Shown here piece after piece: positions 1-8,829 of a DNA stretch of 64,000 nt (positions are counted from its first letter, which is position 1; each line of letters starts with the position of its first letter). The position numbers were made by a program, and so were the translations under genes. The notes beneath the pieces were generated by a model that made no database searches, had not been told where the DNA came from, and worked only from the letters and a program-made list of their open reading frames with translations. This stretch comes from Lachancea thermotolerans CBS 6340 (lineage: Eukaryota > Ascomycota > Saccharomycetes > Saccharomycetales > Saccharomycetaceae): positions 1,457,775-1,521,774 of the forward strand of contig NC_013081.1 of the NCBI RefSeq assembly GCF_000142805.1, in the 5' to 3' direction.

Positions 1-2
1 CA

Positions 3-473
3 GGCTTTGTAGCAAACATGCAGGTGGAGTCGTTGCACATCGGAAACCAGCAAGATTTTGAAAGCAAGTACCATGCAAACCAGGATGCCTTAAGAAAGGA
101 GCGCGAGAGCAGGCAGCCTAGCGACCCTCACAAAAACGCTAGTATTCCACGCGAACCATACGGGCCGTCTCCGAGCGATTACATTCTCAAACCGCTGGAC
201 GGTGCAACGAATATCGTGCTTTCCAAGTTTGCGGAACTCTTCTCACCGGCTCCAGCTTCCCCTCAAGGCCATGATGCTCAAGAGGACGTGGAGGGCCATG
301 ATGACATAACGAGGCTTGCGCAAGAAATGGAGGAAAAAGAACACGCAAGAGTATTGCGCGAACTCCACGCTATGTTCCCAGACATGGACCAAGAGCTGAT
401 ACGAGACATTTCAATCGCTAAAAAGTATCGCATAGGAGCTTGTGTAGACGTGTTATTAACGCTTTCTTCCTAA
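3..473 (+). CDS. VPS9: Vps9-like Rab5 guanine-nucleotide exchange factor, C-terminal part
   Basis: This is the 3' end of a gene that enters from the left edge; the frame is open to the first base, so the ATG at 18 is probably internal. The last 45 residues form a CUE ubiquitin-binding domain, with the MFP motif (AMFPDMDQELI) and the di-leucine near the end (DVLLTLSS). A C-terminal CUE domain is typical of Vps9, the exchange factor for the endosomal Rab Vps21, which acts in sorting to the vacuole. The catalytic VPS9 domain would lie outside the window. Synteny supports the call, because TAF13 and ARG81 follow as in S. cerevisiae (YML097C-YML098W-YML099C). Another CUE protein is possible but less likely. 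Confidence 0.72.
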   Translation, partial: GFVANMQVESLHIGNQQDFESKYHANQDALRKERESRQPSDPHKNASIPREPYGPSPSDYILKPLDGATNIVLSKFAELFSPAPASPQGHDAQEDVEGHDDITRLAQEMEEKEHARVLRELHAMFPDMDQELIRDISIAKKYRIGACVDVLLTLSS

Positions 474-570
474 CCTGAAAGGCGTAACTAATGATTATCT
501 AAGAAAGTTATCGAATTGACAGAATCGCCAGCCTGTCCGAAGAATTAATAATTACAGACTCCAGTGGCGC

Positions 571-578
571 TATATAAG
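571..578 (+). promoter_or_regulatory. TATA box of ERO1
   Basis: TATATAAG lies about 62 bp upstream of the ERO1 ATG at 640, a normal spacing for a yeast TATA element. Confidence 0.5.
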
Positions 579-639
579 AGCGTGAACGATAAAGCTTAGC
601 GAAAATCTCAGGTCTACTAAATCAACCCTCTTGGACCAA

Positions 640-2331
640 ATGAGGTTTATTTCACTGGTAGGAACCGCTTTAATCAGCGGCAAGGTGTCAGCTGAAAGTT
701 CCATAGAGCAAACTGCTGTTCACGATTCAACAAACTTTTGCAAGATAAACAAAGACGAAGTCATCGGGTCAACTTGTGATGTGACTTTCAAAGAAATCAA
801 CGAAATCAATGCAAAAATACGGCCTGATCTTTTGTCGCTGGTGCACAGTGACTTTTTCAAATACTTCAAACTGAACCTGTACAAACAGTGCCCCTTTTGG
901 AACGATAACAACGGGTATTGCGTAAACAGAGCATGCGCCGTTGATGTCATCGAAGACTGGGAGAAGCTACCGGAATACTGGCAACCTGAGGTCCTTGGGG
1001 GACTTGCTGACGAAAGTGTCGAAGTCGATGGCTCGAAGGACGATGAGTGTGCGTTTTTGGACCAGCTTTGTGATAAAGCTCGAAATGGTATCGTTGACCA
1101 GCCAGACTTTAACTACTGCGATGTCGGTGACTTCCACAACAACGAGTCTGTACTTGTTGACCTGACTGCTAATCCAGAAAGGTTCACCGGATATGGAGGA
1201 GATCAGTCTTCACAAATATGGTCAAGCATCTATAGAGAAAACTGCTTTTCATCCGATCATGAAGATCAATGTCTGGCGAAAGACGCTTTCTACAGACTTG
1301 TATCGGGTCTCCACGCCTCCATTGGAACGCATTTGTCCAATGATTATCTGAATACTGAAACTGCAAAATGGGGTCCTAACCTAGATTTGTTCATGGCAAG
1401 AGTTGGCAATTTCCCTGATCGTGTTGCAAACATTTACTTCAACTACGCAGTAGTTGCTAAAGCTCTTTGGAAGATTCAACCATACCTTGCACACTTAGAC
1501 TTCTGCAATGCGTATCATGAAGACGTAAAGTCAATGATCGAGAGCGTGGTGTCCAATTTGGATTCTAAAATCTTCAATGAAAATCTGTTATTCCAAGACC
1601 AGATAAGCTCAAGTTTGAAGGACGATTTTAGAACTCGCTTCAAGAACGTTACTACCATAATGGACTGTGTACACTGCGACAGGTGTAGATTGTGGGGAAA
1701 GGTGCAGACCACTGGCTACGCTACCGGCCTAAAGATACTTTTCGAAATTGATTCCGAGGATGAAGCTGCCAGACAAAATGTTGTGGACAAACTAACAAAG
1801 TATGAACTCATCGCACTATTCAACACGTTTGATAGGCTTTCTAAAAGTATCGAATCCATTAACAATTTTGAAAAAATGTACAATGAAAAGGTCCAGAGCA
1901 CTGGGGGCAGAATATTGTCACTTTTCAAGAGCAACAATTTCTTCAAAATTCTTGGCAACGCTGGGAAGTCACTAAGCTCATCGCTCATAAGCAATTCTTC
2001 CGAAGAGCCTAATACACAGGATGTGACCGCAACCAGCAGTATTACGAAGACAGAAACTCCTGAAGCTAAGTTTCAAGACTTGAAGCTTCCGACGAAGAAG
2101 GTCACCAAGAAAGCGAGCAAGAACACTCTCGGGGGGGCCTGGCATACTGAAATTAATAATGTCAAAGAAGCGTTTATTTTCCTTGGAAAAAGTTACTTGA
2201 ACTTGCCAAGAACGCTTGCGAGGATGGCTTTGTTCAAACTCAGTAGAGCATGGAACAATTTCGTGGGAGTTCCAAACTATGTCAATGAAGTTGAAAATAA
2301 TTCAAATACTTACCAGCTCAATATAAATTAG
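640..2331 (+). CDS. ERO1: ER oxidoreductin Ero1, thiol oxidase that re-oxidises protein disulfide isomerase
   Basis: The protein of 563 aa, the length of S. cerevisiae Ero1, oxidises Pdi1 in the ER lumen and passes electrons to oxygen through FAD. Residues 1-18 (MRFISLVGTALISGKVSA) look like a signal peptide. The shuttle pair is visible as C94-x4-C99 (CVNRAC). The active-site triad C343-x2-C346-x2-C349 (CVHCDRC) is followed by the conserved LWGKVQTTG. These match C100/C105 and C349/C352/C355 of the S. cerevisiae enzyme with a small offset. The reading frame is open for three codons upstream, but the first ATG is at 640. The lysine-rich C-terminal third resembles the membrane-associating tail of yeast Ero1. 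The gene sits between VPS9 and TAF13, unlike in S. cerevisiae. Confidence 0.97.
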   Translation: MRFISLVGTALISGKVSAESSIEQTAVHDSTNFCKINKDEVIGSTCDVTFKEINEINAKIRPDLLSLVHSDFFKYFKLNLYKQCPFWNDNNGYCVNRACAVDVIEDWEKLPEYWQPEVLGGLADESVEVDGSKDDECAFLDQLCDKARNGIVDQPDFNYCDVGDFHNNESVLVDLTANPERFTGYGGDQSSQIWSSIYRENCFSSDHEDQCLAKDAFYRLVSGLHASIGTHLSNDYLNTETAKWGPNLDLFMARVGNFPDRVANIYFNYAVVAKALWKIQPYLAHLDFCNAYHEDVKSMIESVVSNLDSKIFNENLLFQDQISSSLKDDFRTRFKNVTTIMDCVHCDRCRLWGKVQTTGYATGLKILFEIDSEDEAARQNVVDKLTKYELIALFNTFDRLSKSIESINNFEKMYNEKVQSTGGRILSLFKSNNFFKILGNAGKSLSSSLISNSSEEPNTQDVTATSSITKTETPEAKFQDLKLPTKKVTKKASKNTLGGAWHTEINNVKEAFIFLGKSYLNLPRTLARMALFKLSRAWNNFVGVPNYVNEVENNSNTYQLNIN

Positions 2332-2483
2332 TGGAGAACTTCACAAATAATCTGTTTTACGTTTTGGCCCTTTTCTGTTTTTAACTTATAAACAAAAGAA
2401 TGCATAACTTATCTAAGTACTTGTAATTTAGGTGGGGATATCCCCATCCAAGCACAATTCCATTTCGACGCGATTCGCGAATA

Positions 2484-2960
2484 CTAATCGCCAGCGTTCC
2501 CCTTCTTCTTTTTTTTGCGAGCGGGCTCTTTCTGCTTCCTGCTTTTCTCATTATCCTGAGGCAAATTGCCCTGTGTATCCTCTGCTTCATCATTTGCATC
2601 ATCGTCGTGAAAGCGAGCTTCTCCATTCCTCCCTCTTTTTAGCGACTTCCCCTCGGAGCTGTTGAATAACTTTTTAGATTCTGTGATGATCTTATTTAGC
2701 TTAATAAGCTCGTTAGCTCTTCCTAACTTGACCGCGTCATTCCGTAGAACAAACTTGAAATCCTCGACTTTTATTTTGTTTCTATGAACGGTTTGTGCAG
2801 TCTTGTACGCGGACATACATATGTCAACTAGATATGCAGACACCAGCTCATCAACACATTGAACAGACTCTGGAAGAGGCTGCGGTGCATCCCCATAAGC
2901 GTACATCAATGCTGCCACATCTTTGCTAAACAGATGTGCCTTTTTAAGTCTTCTCGACAT
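2484..2960 (-). CDS. TAF13: TFIID subunit Taf13 (histone-fold protein)
   Basis: This 158-aa protein starts MSRRLKKAHLFSKDVAALMYAYGDAPQPLPESV and continues with a histone fold over residues 10-105, including the VDELVSAYLVDICMSAYKTAQ helix and KIKVEDFKFVLRND. Taf13 pairs with Taf11 within TFIID and is required for RNA polymerase II pre-initiation complexes. The last 50 residues are acidic and then strongly basic (KKKKKG), as a nuclear protein tail. It is divergent from ARG81 with only 109 bp between the two ATGs, so they share a promoter. The same divergent pair exists in S. cerevisiae (YML098W/YML099C). Confidence 0.95.
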   Translation of the reverse strand: MSRRLKKAHLFSKDVAALMYAYGDAPQPLPESVQCVDELVSAYLVDICMSAYKTAQTVHRNKIKVEDFKFVLRNDAVKLGRANELIKLNKIITESKKLFNSSEGKSLKRGRNGEARFHDDDANDEAEDTQGNLPQDNEKSRKQKEPARKKKKKGNAGD

Positions 2961-3069
2961 GTTATGTTTTGATGGATTCCTTCAGGTAATTCGTTGCAGT
3001 GCTAGAAATTTTTGATTATAATTTAAGTACAGCCTCATCGCCAGAACTGAAGCAAAGATCAAGACTCTG

Positions 3070-5571
3070 ATGAAGCGACAGAGCTCTGCAGGCGGGAAAG
3101 CAAAGGAGGTTCGCAGGGTCAAAACCTTCACAGGGTGCTGGACATGTCGTTCTAGGAAAGTTAAGTGTGACTTAGGCAAACCAACCTGCCAGCGTTGTGA
3201 TAAATCAGGGCTTGAGTGCGGCGGGTACGACATAAAGCTGCGATGGTCACAACCAATCAGATTCGATAACTTCGGCCAAGTTGATCCAAACACTTCAAGC
3301 TCGGCATGTGCAGATGAACCACAATCACAGAGGCGTAATGTTGGATTCGTGACTTACAAAGATGAATATGAGTTCTACGAAGACATGGACGACGAGCTAT
3401 CAGAACTTCACTCTCCTTCATTAGACAAAATAGCCGACAATAAGACTTGGATTATAAAGAAGTTTGGTGTCTTTCGCGGCACGGACAAAGTCAAAACCAA
3501 ACACGTTCCACGGCGCAAGAAACGACGGAAGCAAGACCAGCAATCGCGTTCTCCCAAAATTCGGTCGGAGGTTTCAGGAGTCACAAGTTCTAATATGGGA
3601 GATGATACAGAGCTGCACTCCGCACAAAACATTGCAAATTTATTTGATTTCGACCTCTCAATGAATTTCAACGGAAATGAATGGATTGCTAATGAACTCC
3701 GAGACGATGCCTTGCTGTCTGCATCGGCAATACAGGGAATTCCCATGGATAGCCTTTTCGATCGGCCCAAGAATTTTAGCACTTCCTTGCCAGCTACCAG
3801 CGAATCATCAAATACCTCAGCACCACGTTCAGAAGGTCCTTCAGTTCAAGAAAGTCAGGACAAACAGCGACATAATAGCCAGCAGACCGGTTCTGTTAAT
3901 GGAGCTGATTTCTCTCAAATTTATAAGCTGTTATTTCATAGGGGTCCCGATCTTCTTCGCACACATAGGTCCAATTCAGTTCCCACAGATCATCAGAGCA
4001 CTCCACGTACAATCGTGCCTCTCCAAAACATAATATTAGTCGATTCCTCCGGCCCCGAAGGTCACATGCCTAAGGAAGTACTAGAGGTTGTTGAATCTGA
4101 GGTTCCAGAACCTAGGATATTCAACGTCCCCAATAATAGTAATCCTTTACTCACACTTCCCACTACAGGTCTCAAAGTTCATGGGTTGACTAGATTCCTG
4201 CTTAATTACTATTTGCAGAACGTAGTCGACCTTATGACAGTTGTGGCTCTACCAACTAATCCTTGGCGGACTATCTATTTCCCACGCGCATCTCGGGCTT
4301 TAGGTGATCTTGCTGGCGTCGGGTACACATCTAATTCTCGAAACTCACTCTTAAATGCAATTTTAGCAGTTTCATGCTTCAACCTACAAAGTAAATTTCC
4401 TAGGAACTCCCCCGAAATGAGATACTACGTTCAACTTGGGATTGAACTCAGGGGCCAAGCCTCTGATTTTCTGAAAATTTGTCTCGAATCCACTGCTAAA
4501 CAAGAGCGATACAAGGACATCTTAACGGCAATCCTGTCTATGAATTCCATAGATGTTGTCTGGGGCACTATGGCAGATTGTCAATACCACCTGATGCTCT
4601 GCGAAAACTTGGTGGAAGAGAGAATGAAAACGAGGCCCAAGATATCCGGCAAAGCCAGATCTCTTCATAGGATTTTTTCATTCCTGAAATTAATACAGGA
4701 CAGCACGGCCCTGGATAAAGTGCAGGAAAAGGAAATTGTTCTCGGAAAGAGCCAGTCCGAAAACTTGGAAGAGGAGCTTAACAGAGGTGATCAAGAAGAA
4801 ATGGGCGAGTTTAAAGAATCATTAGACGAAGTCAACGGGAAAATTCGCATTGAATTTGTGAAGCACGGGGGAGGAAGCGGTAGCACACCAATTTTCACGA
4901 ACATTGCAAGCCAAACCTACTACTACCCATCAAGCACAGCAGCAAACAACGACTTTTTAAGTACAGATGCGCTTTACGGCCTACCGAACTCTATCATCCT
5001 ACTCTTTTCTGACTGTGTAAGACTCGCCAGACATCGAGAGTACTATAGGATGCGCAAGCTCGATATCCCTTCATCTTACTATGTGCTTTGTACTACATTC
5101 GAGAAGAAACTCATGGGTTGGAAATCTGAATGGAATTTTTTTAAACCGGATACCAGAGATTTCTTGAACGATACCGTTGAGGGGGTTTATCACCATACCA
5201 TTAGCTTTTACGAGGGCTTGATTATTTACCATCATACGATGGTTCGAGGCCAAGGGCACAAGGGGGTTCAAAACAACGTGGGGAAAGTCTTGGATCACCT
5301 TGATAAACTCGCAGCTCTGATACACGACAAAGGTGTCAAGATTGTCCCACTTATTTGGCAAGGATTTATAGCGGGTTGTGCAGCCATTGACACCGGCTTG
5401 CAGTTGAAATTTAAGGAGTGGGCTGCGAAACTAGCAAATTCGGGAATGGGTTCCTATTGGGGTGCGAGGCAAATCATGTTTGAAGTATGGAGAAGGCGTA
5501 TGAATGGGGAACATTGTGACAACTGGTTCGACGTTTACAGAGACTGGGAAATGAATTTGATGCTTTCCTAA
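3070..5571 (+). CDS. ARG81: Arg81-like zinc-cluster transcription factor of arginine metabolism
   Basis: The protein has 833 aa. A Zn2Cys6 DNA-binding domain lies at residues 23-50 with C23, C26, C33, C40, C43 and C50 in the exact C-x2-C-x6-C-x6-C-x2-C-x6-C spacing. It is followed by a fungal transcription-factor middle domain around residues 370-560 and a conserved C-terminal region. Arg81 is the arginine sensor of the ArgR-Mcm1 complex, which represses biosynthetic and activates catabolic arginine genes. The length (Sc Arg81 is 880 aa), the N-terminal sequence around the zinc cluster and the neighbour TAF13 support the assignment. No lesions are seen. Confidence 0.9.
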   Translation: MKRQSSAGGKAKEVRRVKTFTGCWTCRSRKVKCDLGKPTCQRCDKSGLECGGYDIKLRWSQPIRFDNFGQVDPNTSSSACADEPQSQRRNVGFVTYKDEYEFYEDMDDELSELHSPSLDKIADNKTWIIKKFGVFRGTDKVKTKHVPRRKKRRKQDQQSRSPKIRSEVSGVTSSNMGDDTELHSAQNIANLFDFDLSMNFNGNEWIANELRDDALLSASAIQGIPMDSLFDRPKNFSTSLPATSESSNTSAPRSEGPSVQESQDKQRHNSQQTGSVNGADFSQIYKLLFHRGPDLLRTHRSNSVPTDHQSTPRTIVPLQNIILVDSSGPEGHMPKEVLEVVESEVPEPRIFNVPNNSNPLLTLPTTGLKVHGLTRFLLNYYLQNVVDLMTVVALPTNPWRTIYFPRASRALGDLAGVGYTSNSRNSLLNAILAVSCFNLQSKFPRNSPEMRYYVQLGIELRGQASDFLKICLESTAKQERYKDILTAILSMNSIDVVWGTMADCQYHLMLCENLVEERMKTRPKISGKARSLHRIFSFLKLIQDSTALDKVQEKEIVLGKSQSENLEEELNRGDQEEMGEFKESLDEVNGKIRIEFVKHGGGSGSTPIFTNIASQTYYYPSSTAANNDFLSTDALYGLPNSIILLFSDCVRLARHREYYRMRKLDIPSSYYVLCTTFEKKLMGWKSEWNFFKPDTRDFLNDTVEGVYHHTISFYEGLIIYHHTMVRGQGHKGVQNNVGKVLDHLDKLAALIHDKGVKIVPLIWQGFIAGCAAIDTGLQLKFKEWAAKLANSGMGSYWGARQIMFEVWRRRMNGEHCDNWFDVYRDWEMNLMLS

Positions 5572-5737
5572 GCAAGGAAGCCCGTGTATAGAAGTAAGTT
5601 AATTACGGAAATAGAACCTACAATATAAAGGATAAGCAACCCAGTTATTAGTAGCTCGTGAACTCAACACGAAACGTTGTGTAGTTCAGGGATAAAATTT
5701 CGAAGTGTGCTAACAATTTGCTTTAATTTACCGAGAT

Positions 5738-5743
5738 CACGTG
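5738..5743. promoter_or_regulatory. CACGTG E-box (Cbf1-type) upstream of the YMR315W-like gene
   Basis: ATCACGTGC lies about 140 bp before the ATG at 5882 and matches the Cbf1 consensus RTCACGTG. The 310-bp interval 5572-5881 holds only this promoter. A TATA box, TATAAAAG at 5802-5809, lies 73 bp before the ATG. Confidence 0.45.
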
Positions 5744-5881
5744 CCTTGCACTGAAAGGGACAATTCCGGTTTTTCGAGGGACGTTTCAGCTCGAGACGTT
5801 GTATAAAAGGGGAAAGAAAGTTGGTTTTGCGGGGAATAACCTTTCAGCCACATTACATAGCCACTTTGTGATTAATACAAA

Positions 5882-6934
5882 ATGGATTCAGTATTGAACG
5901 TGGGAATAGTTGGAACAGGGATTTTCGCGAGAGATTCGCATTTACCTGCCTATCAGCAACTGCCCAATGAGTTCAAGGTGGTAGCTGCTTTCAACAGGAC
6001 TAAAAGTAAAGCGGAAGCGTTCGCGGAAGATGCAGGAATTGAGAAAGAAAAAGTTTTCGACAATCTGGACGATATGCTGAAAGATGAGTCAATCTCTGCT
6101 ATTGATGCACTGCTTCCAGCACAATTCAATGCAGAGACTGTGGAGAAGTGCATTGCTGCCAGGAAACCAGTCATTTTGGAAAAGCCGATCGCCGCGACAA
6201 TGGCTCAGGCAAGAAAAATCGTTGAAATGTCAGATGCCACGACCCTTCCTATTGGAATCGCTGAGAATTGGCTGTTCATGAATGCTGCCAGCGCGCTAAA
6301 GGAGCAGTTAGCAGAGATCGGGCCAATCACAGCATTCACTTACAACTCTACGGGGCCTTTTGTGAAGGAAAACAAATACCTTTCAACATCCTGGAGGCAG
6401 AACCCTGAACATATTGGTGGATTCCTTTCTGACGGCGGCGTTCACCAATTGGCTTTGCTCACCGAAGTTTTGGGGGAGGTTGAATCGGTGAGCGCGCTGA
6501 CCAAACAGGTTCGTAAGCAATCCGGTACAGACGATGTCGTGTTCTCGACTGTAAAGCTTAGAGACTCCGACGTTATTGGAACCTTTACCTACGGCTCTGC
6601 GTTCGGGTCGTGCAAGAAGTCCGTGTACTTCAAGGTGTATGGGCTTAATGGTGCCGCAACACTTGACTTGTCGGACAAAAAGAAGCCTGTGATTAAGGTC
6701 ACAGTTGGCGACTCGGCAGAAGCGAACGCAAAGGAAAATACGATTGAGATTGACGAGCACCCATCAGGCGGCATTCAAGAGGAATTCCTGAACTTTCGCG
6801 AGTCAATTCTGAAAAAAGAAAAACGAGTAATCAGAGGCTCGCCCCGAGTTGCGTTCCATCACTTGGCTTGCGTTGCTGCGTTTTTGGACTCTTCTGCTAA
6901 GGATGGAGACAGCGTGGTCGTCGAGCAGCCTTGA
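5882..6934 (+). CDS. Gfo/Idh/MocA-family NADP(H) oxidoreductase, YMR315W-like
   Basis: The protein has 350 aa (YMR315W has 349). The N-terminal Rossmann fold has VGIVGTGIFARDSHLPAY, a G-x-G-x-x dinucleotide motif. The family's conserved EKP is present in VILEKPIAATM near residue 100, followed by the substrate domain (GGFLSDGGVHQLALL). In S. cerevisiae YMR315W has NADP(H)-linked reductase activity and is stress-induced; its natural substrate is not settled. The start is the first ATG, 73 bp after a TATA box. The gene is intact. Confidence 0.9.
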   Translation: MDSVLNVGIVGTGIFARDSHLPAYQQLPNEFKVVAAFNRTKSKAEAFAEDAGIEKEKVFDNLDDMLKDESISAIDALLPAQFNAETVEKCIAARKPVILEKPIAATMAQARKIVEMSDATTLPIGIAENWLFMNAASALKEQLAEIGPITAFTYNSTGPFVKENKYLSTSWRQNPEHIGGFLSDGGVHQLALLTEVLGEVESVSALTKQVRKQSGTDDVVFSTVKLRDSDVIGTFTYGSAFGSCKKSVYFKVYGLNGAATLDLSDKKKPVIKVTVGDSAEANAKENTIEIDEHPSGGIQEEFLNFRESILKKEKRVIRGSPRVAFHHLACVAAFLDSSAKDGDSVVVEQP

Positions 6935-7626
6935 ATCTAAAATCTTGTATACGACGTTGTTTCCTACAATAATGTTTACCAATATGGACAAAAACTATGT
7001 TTTGTGATTATGAATATGACGCGGAATAATTAAACATGTAAAAACCTAAATAGAAAAAGGTTACCAATAGCGAAGCCTTGTGATACAGAGCCAAGAAGCA
7101 AGTTCATAAAGGCTAAAGTTATACGGATTTTCTCATAAACGATGTGAACAATGCGTAAAAATGTGTATTTTTAGCGCTAAATTGTTGTACAATCGATATT
7201 GACTGAGAGCTCAAATAAAAATCTCGAGACACACATATACGTGTTTCAACGGGTTTTTCTGTAGTACCATTCAGTCCAGCAGTGAAATTTGGAAACTCCT
7301 CTTTGTGGTGTATAGGATTGTGTTCATGAGCTAAGATGCATAAAAGTGACTCTGTTGTATATTCAGCTTCGCCATTAGTCAGCGTGAGCCGGAAATGGCA
7401 TCTTTTTGAAGCCCGTCGATTTAACTGTTCTAAAAAAAGAAACGGTTCAGTTTCCCTTGAAAGAGGGCATTATAGCGGTCGCATCTTCCGCAACAATGGT
7501 ACGGTGGTGTGATGTGGTCCGCTGCTCAAAGAAGGGTATTAATTTGAAGTGCAGATCTTGAATTTGCCGTCGAACCTCAGGCCGATAAACCTTTTTTTAT
7601 TGAAACCTAGATTTTTCTCCTATCAA
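6935..7626. other. Intergenic region between the YMR315W-like gene and YHB1
   Basis: This 692-bp interval contains the terminator of the upstream gene and the promoter of YHB1. The last 78 bp are open in the YHB1 frame but contain no ATG (see findings). No RNA gene or other coding region is evident. Confidence 0.5.
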
Positions 7627-8829
7627 ATGCTTTCCGAACAGACGCGCAATATTGTTAAGGCCACAGTGCCAGTCCTAGAACAACATGGCACAACAATCAC
7701 GACGGTTTTCTACCGGAATATGCTATCGGAACACAAAGAACTCTTGAACATATTCAACAAAACCAATCAATCAAGAGGCCTGCAACCCACCGCTCTGGCG
7801 ACAACTGTGTTGGCGGCGGCAAAGCATATCGATAATCTTGAAGCACTTGCGCCTTATGTTGTGGAAATTGGCCACAAGCATCGTGCGTTGCAAGTGTTAC
7901 CGGAACACTATCCTATTGTTGGCAAACATTTGCTAGGAGCTATTAAAGAGGTCTTAGGAGATGCTGCCACTGAAGACATCATTAACGCTTGGGCAGAAGC
8001 TTACGGCGCTATTGCTCAAATTTTTATTGACGTGGAAGCCGATCTGTATCGAAAGGCAGCCTGGAGCGGCTGGAAGCCATTCAAGGTTGCCGAAAGAAGA
8101 AATGTTGCTACTGAAGTTGTTGAGTTTAGGGTCGTACCATCCGAAGCCTCAGGCATTGATCTCTCAAATACTTCCTTTGTGCCTGGCCAATACGTAACAG
8201 CCAAGACGCACCCAACCAATGAAAACAACAAATACGATGCTCTGCGCCACTACTCCATATGCTCCTCTTCAGCAGCCAAAGGCCTAAAATTTGCGGTGAA
8301 GCGCGAGCACGATGGAGTTCATTCTGGCCTAGTTTCGACTTACCTTCATGACAGCATCAAAGAGGGAGACGTGATATATTTAAGCGCACCAGCTGGGGAC
8401 TTTGCACTAGATAGCAACTTGACGAAGCAAAACGAGATTCCGCTCGTGCTCTTGAGTGCGGGAATTGGAGTCACTCCTTTGGTATCCATGTTAGAAGAAC
8501 AGATTGAAGCTAACCCCTCAAGGCCTATTGTTTGGATTCAGTCCGCATTTAACCGGGATAGTCAGCCTTTTGCTTCGCGTGTTGAAGATCTGCTAAAAAA
8601 GTGCGGCAATGTTACTGTTCATTCCGTTCACACCGAAACAATGCCTCGTATAGATACCGGATATCTTTCTGAAAAGCTGCCTAGCCACTCAGACATATAC
8701 GTGTGCGGTTCTTCCCAGTTCATGTCAGGAATGATCAAAATGCTCAAGAAGCTCGAGTACAAAGATGAGAGGATTCATTACGAGCCATTTGGTCCAAAAA
8801 TGGCTACTGAGCTCTCGAGCAACTGCTGA
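7627..8829 (+). CDS. YHB1: Flavohemoglobin, nitric oxide dioxygenase
   Basis: The protein of 400 aa converts NO and O2 to nitrate with NAD(P)H. The start at MLSEQTRNIVKATVP is chosen because it places the proximal heme histidine of IGHKHRAL at H85, the number used in E. coli Hmp, and gives the family length (Sc Yhb1 399 aa). The N-terminal globin domain (1-150) is followed by a ferredoxin-reductase-like domain with the FAD motif RHYSICSSS, and an NAD-binding segment with LLSAGIGVTPLVSML and VCGSSQF. The protein protects against nitrosative stress in cytosol and mitochondria. No lesions are seen. Confidence 0.96.
   Translation: MLSEQTRNIVKATVPVLEQHGTTITTVFYRNMLSEHKELLNIFNKTNQSRGLQPTALATTVLAAAKHIDNLEALAPYVVEIGHKHRALQVLPEHYPIVGKHLLGAIKEVLGDAATEDIINAWAEAYGAIAQIFIDVEADLYRKAAWSGWKPFKVAERRNVATEVVEFRVVPSEASGIDLSNTSFVPGQYVTAKTHPTNENNKYDALRHYSICSSSAAKGLKFAVKREHDGVHSGLVSTYLHDSIKEGDVIYLSAPAGDFALDSNLTKQNEIPLVLLSAGIGVTPLVSMLEEQIEANPSRPIVWIQSAFNRDSQPFASRVEDLLKKCGNVTVHSVHTETMPRIDTGYLSEKLPSHSDIYVCGSSQFMSGMIKMLKKLEYKDERIHYEPFGPKMATELSSNC

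Noticed and set aside
7549-7626. Annotating YHB1 from the upstream GTG
   Set aside because: Numbering of the heme histidine (H85) and family length favour the ATG at 7627; kept as a finding only.
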